Shown: positions 55,701 through 64,000, numbered from the stretch's first letter. The stretch: 64,000 nt of DNA from Mycobacterium ahvazicum (GCF_900176255.2 NZ_FXEG02000001.1:372001-436000); one strand, 5' to 3'. Notes: generated from the sequence alone by a model not told the origin. A program made the numbers and translations.

Positions 55701-56957
55701 GGTGCTGACCATCAGCGCGGTCAGCACCACCACCGTCACGGCGACCCGCTTGTCGCGTTCGGGGTGGGCGAAGGCAGCCACCCACTGCGCTCGCGGCACG
55801 CTACCCGGCCCCCAGCCAGGAAGAGGTACCCGGCCCAGCAACGCCGCGACGCCCAGCACGATCGGAATCCGGATGACCGACTCCAGCTTGTGCACGTTGC
55901 GCAGCGGTGCGCCCGCGGCGTCCAGGAACAGCTGCACTTGGTGTGCCAGCGGCGAGCCCAACCCGCCGCTATAGCCGACGGCCATCAGCACCACCCCGAC
56001 CAGCAGCATCGCCACCAGCCGTCCGCGGGCCGGCGTCGCGGGGTGGGCGAGCCCGGCCAACCCGGCCGCCGCGACCAGACAGGTCGCCAGGATGGCCGCC
56101 GATCCGGTCACCAGCGGCGCGCCCGCGGTCGCGGTCGGGGCCACGAACGGCGTCCAGCTGTCGGTCCCTCGCAACATCTCGACCAGTGACGACCATTGCG
56201 TCGTCACCCCCGAGGATTCGATGAAGTCCAGGAACGGCGGGCTGACGTTACGCAGCAGCACCAGCGCGACGACCCACCACAGCATCGCCAGCACAAGGCT
56301 CAACAGCCACCATCCCGTGTAGCGCCACCACAAGCGATTCGGCCGATGACAGGCCCACCAGATCACCGCCGGCAGGCAACCCGCCAGCGTGGCGATGGCG
56401 TTGACCGCGCCCATCAGAGCGACCGCCAGCCCCGCTTGGCCGGCCAGTGCCCGCACCGATCTGCCGCCCCGCAAAGCCAGGATCGTCGGCAGCAAAACCC
56501 ACGGCGCCAGCATGATCGGCAAGGTCTCCGACGAGATCGAGCCGAGAGTGGTCAGTACCCGCGGGCTCAGCGCGAACGCGGCGGCCGCGATCAGACGCGA
56601 TGTCGGGCTGCCGATCCCCAGCGCCTCGGCGACCCGCAGCAAGCCCCAGAAGCCGACCGTCAGCAGCAATGCCCACCACAGTCGCTGGGTCATCCAGCCC
56701 GGCACACCGAGCAGGTGGCCGATTGCGAAGAATGCGCCGTGCGGAAACAGATAGCCGTAAGCCTGGTTCTGCGTCTGGCCGAATGGCAGCTCGCTGTTCC
56801 ACAGGTTTGTCGCGCGGGCCAGGAAGCGCAGCGGGTTGGCCGTCAGGTCCAGCTTGGTGTCCGGGGACACCTGTCCGGGCGATTGCGCCAACGTCAGCGC
56901 CAGGCACACCGCGCCCACCAGCAACAGCCAGCGTCGCGACAGCGGTGTGACGGACAA
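52701..56957 (-). CDS. aftD: Arabinofuranosyltransferase AftD
   Basis: The very large (1418-residue) membrane glycosyltransferase adds arabinofuranose to arabinogalactan or lipoarabinomannan from decaprenyl-phosphoarabinose. About a dozen spans lie in the first 450 residues and another group at the C-terminus. The extracytoplasmic middle has discoidin/carbohydrate-binding-like domains (DGDPATAWVTNAL and DGDPATAWTAPQ). The N-terminal QSPGQVSPDTKLDLTANPLRFL is diagnostic and matches Rv0236c. No ATG or GTG lies suitably upstream, so TTG 56957 is used. It starts 49 bp after the Rv0236A-like gene. Confidence 0.96.
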   Translation of the reverse strand: MSVTPLSRRWLLLVGAVCLALTLAQSPGQVSPDTKLDLTANPLRFLARATNLWNSELPFGQTQNQAYGYLFPHGAFFAIGHLLGVPGWMTQRLWWALLLTVGFWGLLRVAEALGIGSPTSRLIAAAAFALSPRVLTTLGSISSETLPIMLAPWVLLPTILALRGGRSVRALAGQAGLAVALMGAVNAIATLAGCLPAVIWWACHRPNRLWWRYTGWWLLSLVLAMLWWVVALVLLRNVSPPFLDFIESSGVTTQWSSLVEMLRGTDSWTPFVAPTATAGAPLVTGSAAILATCLVAAAGLAGLAHPATPARGRLVAMLLVGVVLMAVGYSGGLGSPLAHQVQLFLDAAGAPLRNVHKLESVIRIPIVLGVAALLGRVPLPGWGPGSVPRAQWVAAFAHPERDKRVAVTVVVLTALMVSTSLAWTARLTPPGTFSAIPRYWHDAADWLSAHNTGTPTPGRVLVVPGAPFATQTWGTTHDEPLQVLGTSPWGVRDSIPLTPPQTIRALDSVQRLFAAGIPSAGLADTLARQGISYVVVRNDLDPDTSRSARPILVHRAVEGSPRLEKVAQFGEPVGPGTLPGFVADSGLRPSYPAVEIYRVAAAGNPGAPYLADVDQLSRIDGGPEVLLRLDERRRLLGQPPLGPVLLTADARGARLPMPPNAGVTVTDTPTARETDYGRVDQHSSAIRADGDTRHTFNRVPDYPVPGTDPIFGGWNGGRITVSSSSSDSTAMPDVAPATSPAAAIDGDPATAWVTNALQAAVGQWMQVNFDHPVTNAALTLTPSATAVGSQVRRIAIDTATGSTTLRFDQPGKPLTVALPYGETPWVRITAAGTDDGSSGVQFGITDLSITQYDASGFAHPVDLRHTVRVPGPPPGSAVTGWDLGSELLGRPGCAAAGDSVRCAPSMALAPEEPVNFSRTLTVSAPVSVTPRLWVRPRQGPRLADLIAEPNTTRAQGDSDTVDILGSAYAATDGDPATAWTAPQRVVQHRSAPTLTLVLPRPTEVAGLRLLPSRSTLPAQPTVVAVNLGDGPQVRKLTPSDEGAARPQTLSLRPRVTDTVTVSLMDWQDVIDRNALGFDQLKPPGLAEIAALGADGNPIAPADAARNRSREIVVDCDHGPVIAVAGRFVHTSIRTTAQALLNGEPTPVSTCDPNPIALPTGQQELLISPGAQFVVDGAQLSTVESPSPTGVSTMPAATGAWGPDRREIRVPASSASRVLVIPESINPGWVARTSTGTRLTPVAVNGWQQGWVVPPGDPGTITLSFASNALYRVGLAAGLALLPLLAMLALWRRRARSDDPPASPWSPGPWAVVPLLAAGALIAGVAGVAVVGAALGLRYALRHRERLRDRTTIAASAGGLILAGAALSRHPWRSVDGYSGHWANVQLLAMISLAVLATSVVAMPDRGHPRTANDVSGVG

Positions 56958-57006
56958 GCCCGCGTCCGATTCCGCGGGCGCCGCCGACGGAGTCGTTGCC
57001 GCGGAG

Positions 57007-57180
57007 CTAGCTACGGTTGCCGTACTCGACCCGGTTGAGCACTGACGACTGCGGATCGCCCCCGGGGAGTGGCGGCTTCGTGTCCTGTTGCACCATCAGC
57101 GTGACACCGAAGATCGCGGCCGCGCCCAGCAACAAACCAACCACCACGCTCGCGGCGGCGGGCGCAATGATCCGGTTCAT
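57007..57180 (-). CDS. DUF2613-type small membrane protein (Rv0236A-like)
   Basis: The 57-residue protein has one N-terminal span (AAASVVVGLLLGAAAIFGVTL) and a tail ending VLNRVEYGNRS. Same length as Rv0236A, annotated as a small secreted protein. AGGAG before the ATG. Directly upstream of aftD. It is too short for many ORF callers. Confidence 0.9.
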   Translation of the reverse strand: MNRIIAPAAASVVVGLLLGAAAIFGVTLMVQQDTKPPLPGGDPQSSVLNRVEYGNRS

Positions 57181-57266
57181 CGGTCTCCTAGGGTTTCGCG
57201 GGCGTCACGGGGGACTACCCAGAAGTCAACCTAGCAGAACGGCCGTCCCGGTCCGCGGACCGCGAG

Positions 57267-57473
57267 TCATGGCCATGGCACGCAATGCCCATGCCAACAG
57301 CGGGAGCCATAGTTCACCAGATACGGTCCCGCGGGACTGGGGATGGCCGGCGCGCTTGGTACGGGCTCCAGCCGATGGTCCTCGACGGTGAGCGTGACGC
57401 CGACGGTCGCGGCGGCGCCGATCGTCAGCCCCGCCGCGATGCCGATGGCCGCGGCCAGCGCGAACCCGGGCAT
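57267..57473 (-). CDS. DUF2613-like paralogue with CxxGxC-type tail
   Basis: The 68 residues have the same plan as the preceding gene: span FALAAAIGIAAGLTIGAAAT, then VTLTVEDHRLEP, and YLVNYGSRCWHGHCVPWP. The NYGSRC corresponds to EYGNR of the Rv0236A-like protein, followed here by two cysteines (C-W-H-G-H-C). GGAGGAG lies upstream of the ATG. Confidence 0.85.
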   Translation of the reverse strand: MPGFALAAAIGIAAGLTIGAAATVGVTLTVEDHRLEPVPSAPAIPSPAGPYLVNYGSRCWHGHCVPWP

Positions 57474-57561
57474 CGCTGGCTCCTCCCCTTGCCAGTCACA
57501 GGTCTGTGGCCAACCTAACCGGGGCGGGATCGGAAATGCGTGACGACGGCCGCGAGTCGCG

Positions 57562-57822
57562 TCAGGGCTGCAGTTCCGGCGGCAGTCCCGGAATCGGCGG
57601 GGTCTGGGTCAGGCAGTTATCCGGGCTGTCGCCCGGGAAGCAGGACCCGCCGCTGCACCGGTCGCCGTACTGCACGAGGTAGTGCGAGGACGGATGGGAC
57701 GGGGCTCGGGCCGGCACCATCGTGTGGTCCTCGGCGGCGAGCGTGACGCCGACGGTTGCGACGGCACCGATCGCCAAACCCGCGGCGATACCTGCCGCGG
57801 CCGCCAGCGTGAAGGCAGTCAT
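57562..57822 (-). CDS. Second DUF2613-like paralogue with Cys-rich tail
   Basis: The 86-residue product is again one span (LAAAAGIAAGLAIGAVATVG), VTLAAEDH, and YLVQYGDRCSGGSCFPGD plus an extra Pro-rich end with a third Cys. Strong GAGGAGG before the ATG. With its two downstream neighbours it forms a tandem family on the aftD strand. Confidence 0.85.
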   Translation of the reverse strand: MTAFTLAAAAGIAAGLAIGAVATVGVTLAAEDHTMVPARAPSHPSSHYLVQYGDRCSGGSCFPGDSPDNCLTQTPPIPGLPPELQP

Positions 57823-57949
57823 CGCTGCCTCCTCCCTCCCCGAGCTGATGAGCCGTAGCTAACTTATCCCGGGTCGACACTCGGTGACCACGGAATTCGC
57901 CCGGTCGGGCGCGCATCAATGCGCACAGCCGTCGTGACACCATGTCCCG

Positions 57950-59095
57950 ATGCCTTTTCCGCGCACCCTGGCCGTGCTGGCCGCCGCCACCGCTGTGGTG
58001 GCGGCGTGTGGACACGACACCGGCCGGCCCCCCGCATCCAGCACGAGCAGCAAGGTGGTCGCCGCACCTCCGGCGCCACCGGTTTGCGGTGATCCCACGG
58101 CCAAGCTGTCCACCCGCGACAAGCTGGCCCAGTTGCTGATGGTCGGGGTGAAGAACGCCGACGACGCCCGCGCGGTGGTCAACGGCTACCACGTCGGCGG
58201 CATCTTCATCGGCAGCTGGACGGACCTGGACATCTTCAAGGGCCCATTGGCCGAGATCGCGGGCAACGCGGGGCCCCTGCCGCTGGCGGTCAGCGTCGAC
58301 GAAGAAGGCGGCCGGGTATCGCGGCTGAAATCGCTGATCGGTACCGCGCCCTCACCGCGGCAGCTGGCCCAGAGCCAAACCGTCGAACAGGTCCACGACC
58401 AGGCGGCCCAGCGCGGCAAGAAGATGCATGACCTGGGTATCACCGTCGACTTCGCGCCGGTGGTCGATGTGTCCGACGAGCCGGACGACGACGTGATCGG
58501 GAACCGCTCGTTCAGCAACGACCCGGCCGTCGTCACCGCGTACGCCGGGGCCTACGCGCAGGGCCTGCGCGACGCCGGAGTGCTGCCGGTGCTCAAACAC
58601 TTCCCCGGCCACGGGCACGGGTCCGGGGATTCGCACAAGGGCGGTGTCGTCACGCCGCCGCTGAGCGATCTGCAAACCAGCGACCTGGTGCCCTACCGGA
58701 CGCTGATCACCGCGACACCGGTCGCTGTCATGGTGGGCCACCTGCAGGTTCCCGGGCTGACCGGCGACGACCCGGCCAGTTTGAGCCGGCCCGCGGTGCA
58801 ATTGCTGCGCGACGGCATCGGTTACGGGGCCCCGCCCTTCAACGGGCCGGTGTTCAGCGACGATCTGTCCAGCATGGCCGCGATCTCCGATCGTTTCGGC
58901 GTTGCCGAAGCGGCGCTGCGGAGTCTGCAGGCGGGTATCGATGTCGCGCTGTGGGTCACCACCGACGAAGTCCCCGCGGTCCTGGACCGTCTCGAAAAGG
59001 CAGTATCCGCAGGCGAATTGGCGTTGCCGGGGGTGGACCAATCGCTGGTCCGGGTGGCGGCGATGAAGGGACCCGCCCGGACGTGTGGACACTGA
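57950..59095 (+). CDS. lpqI: Lipoprotein LpqI, NagZ-type beta-N-acetylglucosaminidase
   Basis: The N-terminus has a signal and lipobox (VVAAC, Cys20). The rest is a glycoside hydrolase family 3 barrel: DEEGGRVSRL, the substrate loop KHFPGHGHGSGDSHKGG with the Asp-His pair that acts in NagZ enzymes, and the nucleophile Asp in FSDDLSSMA. It removes N-acetylglucosamine from muropeptide fragments during peptidoglycan recycling. Length and position match Rv0237. It is followed by a TetR gene. Confidence 0.94.
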   Translation: MPFPRTLAVLAAATAVVAACGHDTGRPPASSTSSKVVAAPPAPPVCGDPTAKLSTRDKLAQLLMVGVKNADDARAVVNGYHVGGIFIGSWTDLDIFKGPLAEIAGNAGPLPLAVSVDEEGGRVSRLKSLIGTAPSPRQLAQSQTVEQVHDQAAQRGKKMHDLGITVDFAPVVDVSDEPDDDVIGNRSFSNDPAVVTAYAGAYAQGLRDAGVLPVLKHFPGHGHGSGDSHKGGVVTPPLSDLQTSDLVPYRTLITATPVAVMVGHLQVPGLTGDDPASLSRPAVQLLRDGIGYGAPPFNGPVFSDDLSSMAAISDRFGVAEAALRSLQAGIDVALWVTTDEVPAVLDRLEKAVSAGELALPGVDQSLVRVAAMKGPARTCGH

Positions 59096-59161
59096 ACGGC
59101 CGCTCGATCGTTACCCTGGAGTCAGATTGACAGAGCCCGACGGGCTTGAAAGGGCGCAGCG

Positions 59162-59791
59162 ATGGCAGGTGGTACCAAGCGGCTACCGCGTGCTGTCCGG
59201 GAACAGCAAATGCTCGACGCCGCCGTGCAGATGTTCTCGGTCAACGGCTATCACGAGACGTCGATGGACACCATCGCCGCCGCGGCCGAGATTTCCAAGC
59301 CGATGCTCTACCTGTATTACGGCTCCAAAGAGGACCTGTTCGGCGCCTGCCTGAATCGCGAGATGACCCGGTTCATCGACGCGGTGCGCGCCGACATCGA
59401 CTTCACCCAAAGCCCGAGGGACTTGCTGCGCAACACCATCGGCTCGTTCCTGCGCTACATCGACGCCAACCGGGCGTCCTGGATCGTGATGTACACCCAG
59501 GCCATCAGCTCGCAGGCGTTCGCCCACACCGTGCGCGAGGGACGCGAGCAGATCATCGAGCTGGTGGCCGGGTTGGTGCGGGAAAACAGCCGCACGCCGC
59601 GCACCGACGCCGAGCACCAGATGATGGCCGTCGCGCTGGTGGGCGCCGGCGAGGCGATGGCCAACCGGCTGTCCACCGGCGATATCGACGTCGACGAGGC
59701 GGCCGAGCTGATGATCGACCTGTTCTGGCACGGCCTTCGCGGCGTGCCGGTGGATCAGGACGCCAGCGCCTCGACACGCAACGCGGGCTAG
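59162..59791 (+). CDS. TetR-family regulator (Rv0238-like)
   Basis: The N-terminal helix-turn-helix has YHETSMDTIAAAAEISKPMLYLYYGSKEDLF. A 140-residue helical ligand domain follows; 209 residues in all. Matches Rv0238. ATG 59162 chosen by the GGGCGCAGCG context and the family start. The ClC gene begins 9 bp later, so the two are one operon. Confidence 0.93.
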   Translation: MAGGTKRLPRAVREQQMLDAAVQMFSVNGYHETSMDTIAAAAEISKPMLYLYYGSKEDLFGACLNREMTRFIDAVRADIDFTQSPRDLLRNTIGSFLRYIDANRASWIVMYTQAISSQAFAHTVREGREQIIELVAGLVRENSRTPRTDAEHQMMAVALVGAGEAMANRLSTGDIDVDEAAELMIDLFWHGLRGVPVDQDASASTRNAG

Positions 59792-59800
59792 ATTCGTGCA

Positions 59801-61069
59801 GTGCCCCGCGTGCGCGCCTGGACCTCGGGTCGCAATGTCGACTTCTTCTGTGCCGTCGTCATTGTGGGATTGTTGGCCGGGGTCGCCGGCCTCTCGACGA
59901 CGTTCGTGCTGCGCTTTGTTCAGCACCTGACCTACAACTACAGTTTCGGCACTTTGCTGGTCGGGGTCGCCGGCAGCAGCCCGGTGCGCCGCGCGCTGGG
60001 ACCGATGGTCGGCGCGTCGCTGGCCGGGCTGGGCTGGTGGATTTTGCGGCGCCGGGCCGAAGTGCCGCCGCTGGCCGGAACCATCGCCCGCCACGAGCGG
60101 ATACCCCGGCTGTCGTGGAGCATCGACGCGATGCTGCAGGTGTTGTTGGTCGGTTCTGGGGCGTCCCTGGGCCGGGAAGGTGCGCCACGCCAATTCGCTG
60201 CGGCACTAAGTGATTTCGCGACGGGCTGGCTGCGTCGACTGTCCGGCCGCGACCGCGAGATCCTGCTGGCCTGCGCGGCCGGGGCCGGGCTGGGGGCGGT
60301 GTACGCCGTGCCGCTGGCCGGTGCGCTGTTCTCGGTGCGGATCATGCTCAACACCTGGCACCCGCGGGCGCTGGGCGCGGCATGCCTGACCTCCAGCCTG
60401 GCCGTCGCGATCGGCTCGGCCATCACCCGCGATCAGCCCAACCTTGCGTGGCCGATCGGGGAGTCCACCTACCTGCTGACCGCACACGGATTGATACTGG
60501 CGCCGTTCGCCCTTGCGGTGGGACTGGCGTTCAACCGGCTGATGTCGGTGGCGCGCCCCGCCCGCCAGATCCGCAGCTGGGTGCTGATTCCCGCGCTCGC
60601 CGGCGCCGGGCTGGTGATGGGCATCTGCTCGCATTGGTGGCCCGAACTGCCCGGCAATGGGCGCAGCATCCTGACCGTCAGCCTGGCCAGCGGCCTGACA
60701 CTGACCGCGGCGACCGCGATCCTGGTGCTGAAGCCGTTACTGACCGCCCTGTTCCTGCGGGCCGGGGGTGCCGGCGGAATGCTCACGCCGTCGCTGGCCA
60801 CCGGCGCCGCTACCGGTACGGCGTTGGTGCTGGCCATCAATTGGCTGACCGGAGCGCATTTGCATGTGCCGGCCGTTTCGCTGGCCGGCGCCGCCGGGGT
60901 GCTCGCGGTCACCCAGGGCTCACCGATCTGGGCCGCGATCTTCGTCTGGGAGCTGGCCCGGCCGCCGCTATGGCTGTTCGGAGTTTTCCTGCTGACCGCG
61001 ACCGGCGCCCACGGCCTCAAAAAACTGCTCAGCGTGCGCGGACAGAAGCAGGACGAACGCGCCGGCTGA
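59801..61069 (+). CDS. ClC-type chloride channel or Cl-/H+ antiporter
   Basis: The 422-residue polytopic protein has the ClC signatures GASLGREGAPRQ, which carries the gating glutamate, AAGAGLGAVYAVPLAGALF and GAGGMLTPSLATGAATG. The usual GSGIP near the N-terminus is not seen, but LVGVAGSSPVRRALGP fills the place. Function is anion transport across the membrane; whether channel or exchanger cannot be told. It is co-transcribed with a TetR gene and absent from this place in M. tuberculosis in my memory. Confidence 0.9.
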   Translation: MPRVRAWTSGRNVDFFCAVVIVGLLAGVAGLSTTFVLRFVQHLTYNYSFGTLLVGVAGSSPVRRALGPMVGASLAGLGWWILRRRAEVPPLAGTIARHERIPRLSWSIDAMLQVLLVGSGASLGREGAPRQFAAALSDFATGWLRRLSGRDREILLACAAGAGLGAVYAVPLAGALFSVRIMLNTWHPRALGAACLTSSLAVAIGSAITRDQPNLAWPIGESTYLLTAHGLILAPFALAVGLAFNRLMSVARPARQIRSWVLIPALAGAGLVMGICSHWWPELPGNGRSILTVSLASGLTLTAATAILVLKPLLTALFLRAGGAGGMLTPSLATGAATGTALVLAINWLTGAHLHVPAVSLAGAAGVLAVTQGSPIWAAIFVWELARPPLWLFGVFLLTATGAHGLKKLLSVRGQKQDERAG

Positions 61070-61072
61070 GCT

Positions 61073-61918
61073 CTACAGCGGCCGGACTGTTCCGGTCAGA
61101 TGCGGATAGCCCTTGGCGATGTTGCGCAGGGCGAGCTCCCAGCTGCCCCGGTCGTTTTCCTCGATGTAGAGGCCCATGGTCGCGGGCAGGATCACCGGCT
61201 TGCCGAACCGCACCGAGTACTTCACCGCATCGGGTAGCCGGGCTTCGATATTAGCCAATACTGCTGCGGCACTGAACATTCCGTGCGCAATAACAGTCGG
61301 GAATCCGAATAGCCTGGCAGCGATCGGGTTGGTGTGGATCGGGTTGTGATCACCGCCGATGACCGCGTAGCGGCGGATCTGACCGGGCGTAATCCGCAGC
61401 AGCGCGGGCGGTGGCGGCAGCTTCGGCTGCTTCTGCGGCGGGGGTTTGGGTTCGTCGGACAAGCTGGTGCGCTGCTGATGCAGGAAGGTCGTCACCTGAT
61501 GCCATGCGGTTTCGTTGCCGACGCTCACGTCGGTCACCAGGTCGACGAGTAGGCCCTTGCGGTGCTCGCGCAGATTCTCGGCGTGCACCCGCACCCCGAC
61601 GGTGTCGGTGACCGCGATCGGCCGGTACTGCGTGATGTGGTTCTCGGTATGCACCGAACCCATTGCGGCGAAAGGGAAGTCAAAACCCGTCACCAACGAC
61701 ATCAGTGCCGGAAAGGTCAGCGCGAACGGATAGGTGAGCGGCACGTTGTTGCCGTAGCGCAAACCCGTGATCGCGGCGTACTCGGCCACGTTCGTGCGGT
61801 CGATCGGCAGTTCCTCGACGGTCGCCGTGCGACTGGGCAGCTGATCCGTCCGGGACACCAGGGGCAGCGCCCCGGCGGCCGCTCGCAGCATGTTCCGCAG
61901 GCCGCTTGGCTGATTCAT
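61073..61918 (-). CDS. htdX: 3-hydroxyacyl-thioester dehydratase HtdX
   Basis: The 281-residue double-hotdog MaoC-like enzyme has the hydratase-2 motif GGDHNPIHTNPIAARLFGF, with the catalytic Asp and His, then VIAHGMFSAAA. It dehydrates 3-hydroxyacyl thioesters in fatty-acid or mycolate synthesis. Matches Rv0241c. It lies 73 bp downstream of fabG4 on the same strand. Confidence 0.95.
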   Translation of the reverse strand: MNQPSGLRNMLRAAAGALPLVSRTDQLPSRTATVEELPIDRTNVAEYAAITGLRYGNNVPLTYPFALTFPALMSLVTGFDFPFAAMGSVHTENHITQYRPIAVTDTVGVRVHAENLREHRKGLLVDLVTDVSVGNETAWHQVTTFLHQQRTSLSDEPKPPPQKQPKLPPPPALLRITPGQIRRYAVIGGDHNPIHTNPIAARLFGFPTVIAHGMFSAAAVLANIEARLPDAVKYSVRFGKPVILPATMGLYIEENDRGSWELALRNIAKGYPHLTGTVRPL

Positions 61919-61991
61919 TCGTTCTCCTTGAACTCCGGCTGGATTTGTCCGCCTCCTCAGCGGGCCGTTGCGGCCCGCATCGTCACCGGAC

Positions 61992-63368
61992 TCAAGCGCC
62001 CAGCATGGCCTGGCCGCAGACGCGAATGACGTTGCCGGTCACCGCGTTTGACGCCGGGCTGGCGAAGTAGGCGATCGCCTCGGCGACGTCGACCGGTTGC
62101 CCGCCCTGCAGCAGTGAGTTCATCCGGCGGCCCACCTCGCGGGTGGCGAGCGGAATCGCTTCTGTCATCTTGGTTTCGATGAATCCCGGTGCCACCGCGT
62201 TGATCGTGATGCCCTTCTCGTGCAGCTCCGGCGCCAGCGCCTGGGTGAGGCCGATCATCCCGGCCTTCGTGGTGGCGTAGTTCGTCTGTCCGCGGTTGCC
62301 GGCGATACCGGCCATCGACGATAAGCCGATCACCCGGCCCCCTTCGCCGATGCTGCCGTTGCCGATCAGCCCTTCGGTAAGTCGTTGCGGGGCAAGCAGA
62401 TTCACGGCCAGGACGGAGTCCCAGCGGGCGTCGTCCATGTTGGCCAGCAGCTTGTCGCGCGTGATGCCGGCGTTGTTGACCAGCACATCGGCGTGCCCGG
62501 CGTAGTGGTCGCGCAGGTGCTCGGTGATCTTGTCGACGGCATCGTCGGCGGTGACGTCGAGCCAAAGCGCGGTGCCGCCAACCCGGCTCGCCGTTTCGGC
62601 CAGTGCCTCGGCACTGGACTCCACGTCGATCGCGACGACGCGCGCACCGTCGCGGGCGAACACCTCGGCGATCGTCGCGCCGATGCCGCGGGCGGCACCG
62701 GTCACAATCGCCACCTTGCCGTCCAGCGGCCGGTCCCAGTCGGCCGGCGGGGTGGAGTCATCGGCACCCAGATAGAAGACCTGGCCGTCAACATAGGCCG
62801 ACTTAGCCGAAAGGATAAACCGCAGAGTCGATTCCAGGCCCGTCGCGGCCGGTTTGGCGTCCGGTGACAGGTAGACCAGCGCCACGGTCGAGCCGTGGCG
62901 CAGCTCCTTGCCCAGCGAGCGGGTGAAGCCCTCCAGCGCGCGCTGCGCGATCCGCTCGTCGGTGCTGCCGGCGGCGTCGGGTGTGGTGCCGACCACAACC
63001 ACGCGCGCGCAGTGGGCGAGATTGCGCAGCAGCGGTGTGAAGAAATCGTGCAGCGCCTTGAGGCCCTTGGGCGCCGCAATGCCGGTGGCGTCGAAGACCA
63101 GCCCGCCGAATCGGTCGGCCCAGCGGCCACCCAGATTGTTGCTGACCACGTCGTAGTCGCCGTCCAGCGCCGCCCGCAGCGGCTCGACCACCCTGCCTTG
63201 CTGGTCGGGTGGGCCGCCGATCAGCAAGGATCCGGGCAGTGGCGCGTCACCGGCGGAGTAGCGGCGCAGGTGCTCGGGTTGCGGAACACCAAGTTGCTTC
63301 GCCAAAAAGGAGCCGGGAGCGGAGTTGACCACCTGTGAGAACAGATCGGACGAACGATTGGGAGCCAC
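61992..63368 (-). CDS. fabG4: High-molecular-weight 3-oxoacyl-thioester reductase FabG4
   Basis: The 458-residue product has an extra N-terminal flavodoxin-like domain of about 200 residues, then a short-chain dehydrogenase: [19 protein letters not shown] (NADH binding), NNAGITRD, the catalytic Ser in IGLSSMAG and YATTK. The family uses NADH. GTG 63368 matches the Rv0242c start ([11 protein letters not shown]) with GGAAGG 8 bases upstream. It forms an operon with htdX and is divergent from fadA2. Confidence 0.95.
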   Translation of the reverse strand: MAPNRSSDLFSQVVNSAPGSFLAKQLGVPQPEHLRRYSAGDAPLPGSLLIGGPPDQQGRVVEPLRAALDGDYDVVSNNLGGRWADRFGGLVFDATGIAAPKGLKALHDFFTPLLRNLAHCARVVVVGTTPDAAGSTDERIAQRALEGFTRSLGKELRHGSTVALVYLSPDAKPAATGLESTLRFILSAKSAYVDGQVFYLGADDSTPPADWDRPLDGKVAIVTGAARGIGATIAEVFARDGARVVAIDVESSAEALAETASRVGGTALWLDVTADDAVDKITEHLRDHYAGHADVLVNNAGITRDKLLANMDDARWDSVLAVNLLAPQRLTEGLIGNGSIGEGGRVIGLSSMAGIAGNRGQTNYATTKAGMIGLTQALAPELHEKGITINAVAPGFIETKMTEAIPLATREVGRRMNSLLQGGQPVDVAEAIAYFASPASNAVTGNVIRVCGQAMLGA

Positions 63369-63422
63369 TGAGCTGCCTTCCGTTTCTTGAGTGCCGTACG
63401 AGCCAACCGTATCGGGCACGAA

Positions 63423-63438
63423 CTTACTGCAGAGTAAG
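63423..63438. promoter_or_regulatory. Operator-like palindrome between fabG4 and fadA2
   Basis: CTTACTGCAGAGTAAG has 6-bp perfect arms (CTTACT and AGTAAG) around a 4-base centre. It lies midway in the 129-bp gap between the divergent starts, a likely shared operator. Confidence 0.65.
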
Positions 63439-63497
63439 AACCGTGGGTAGTATGGGTCCCAACGTCCAATCCCCCAAACTGAAAATTGGAGATGAAC

Positions 63498-64000
63498 GTG
63501 GCCCCTGCAAGTTCGCAGCCAGGCAATCAGGCAGCTCAGGCGAGTATGAAGTCCCGGCGGCGCGTCGCCGTGCTGGGCGGCAATCGCATTCCCTTCGCAC
63601 GATCCGACGGTGCCTACGCCGAGGCTTCCAATCAAGACATGTTCACTGCGGCGCTGGGCGGCCTGGTGGACCGGTTCGGGTTGGGTGGGCAGCGGTTGGG
63701 CGTGGTCGTCGGCGGTGCGGTGCTCAAGCACAGCCGCGACTTCAACCTGATGCGTGAGTGTGTGCTCGGGTCCGAATTATGCTCGTACACACCGGCATTC
63801 GACATTCAACAGGCGTGCGGTACCGGCCTGCAGGCGGCGATCGCGGCCGCGGACGGCATCGCGTCAGGCCGCTACGAGGTTGCCGCCGCCGGCGGAGTGG
63901 ACACCACGTCGGACCCGCCGATCGGCCTGGGCGACAACCTGCGCCGCACCCTGCTGAAGTTGCGCCGGTCCAAGTCCAACCTGGAACGGCTGAAGTTGGT
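63498..64000 (+). CDS. fadA2: Acetyl-CoA acetyltransferase FadA2, 5' part
   Basis: The thiolase begins at GTG 63498 ([10 protein letters not shown]) with GGAG 6 bases upstream; the ATG at 63492 is too close to it. [20 protein letters not shown] and the active-site Cys in QQACGTGLQ are seen. The frame runs out of the window at 64000, so about the first 167 residues are visible. It cleaves or condenses acyl-CoAs at the thiolysis step; matches Rv0243. Confidence 0.94.
   Translation, partial: MAPASSQPGNQAAQASMKSRRRVAVLGGNRIPFARSDGAYAEASNQDMFTAALGGLVDRFGLGGQRLGVVVGGAVLKHSRDFNLMRECVLGSELCSYTPAFDIQQACGTGLQAAIAAADGIASGRYEVAAAGGVDTTSDPPIGLGDNLRRTLLKLRRSKSNLERLKL

Noticed and set aside
53994..56189. 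731-residue frame opposite aftD
   Set aside because: Arg/Gly/Pro-rich shadow of a high-GC gene; aftD is unmistakable on the other strand.

Overview
The window is a stretch of a slow-growing, non-tuberculosis-complex mycobacterial chromosome. It is GC-rich throughout, uses many GTG starts, carries PPE genes and lipobox lipoproteins, and includes mycobacterial cell-wall genes such as aftD. From memory of the M. tuberculosis H37Rv map, the gene order follows Rv0210 to Rv0243 closely: an Rv0210-like gene, pckA, fadD4, fadE3, Rv0216, lipW, Rv0218-Rv0219, lipC, Rv0221, echA1, Rv0223c-Rv0228, php, fadE4, Rv0232, the R2lox gene nrdB, gabD1, Rv0235c, aftD, Rv0236A, lpqI, Rv0238, htdX, fabG4 and fadA2. 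No rRNA, tRNA or CRISPR array is visible.

Accessory genes are interleaved with this backbone. At 3.1-13.3 kb there is a small lipoprotein, a lipid-anchored alpha/beta hydrolase, a crotonase, a CD225-like membrane protein, a CoA-transferase and an amidohydrolase among the fad genes. At 13.6-24.4 kb there is a methyltransferase joined to a membrane molybdopterin oxidoreductase, then lipC, a wax-ester-synthase-type acyltransferase, echA1, an acyl-CoA ligase with a 98-residue partner, a TetR repressor with an unusually AT-rich upstream region, and an aldehyde dehydrogenase with a KstR-like box.

At 26.6-28.0 kb a Fic-family (AMPylase-type) gene sits between exact 46-bp direct repeats. The repeats lie where the Rv0225-like glycosyltransferase and the Rv0226c-like membrane gene used to overlap tail to tail, so each gene keeps its own 3' end. 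A 14-bp-arm inverted repeat covers the Fic promoter, which looks leaderless.

The largest insert lies between fadE4 and the Rv0232-like regulator (37.1-46.2 kb). It holds a 946-residue PPE protein whose C-terminal two thirds is a Gly/Ser/Thr-rich short-period repeat likely to fold as a beta-solenoid. Next is a paralogous PPE gene split by an IS256-family element with a clean 8-bp target duplication, then a large LuxR-family ATPase regulator and a secreted serine protease. Both PPE genes have the same upstream block with GACTACTGCA twice, 32 bp apart. The PPE genes, repeats and regulator together are the best candidate here for an undescribed system.

From 46.3 kb on the order is conserved: TetR-R2lox with a CRP-type site and an operator-like palindrome, gabD1 divergent from an acetolactate-synthase-like enzyme, the aftD cluster preceded by three tandem DUF2613-type small proteins, lpqI, a TetR/ClC pair, and the htdX-fabG4 operon divergent from fadA2. 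The common theme is fatty-acid and lipid metabolism plus envelope assembly. Start codons were chosen by eye from ribosome-binding sites and remembered homologues.
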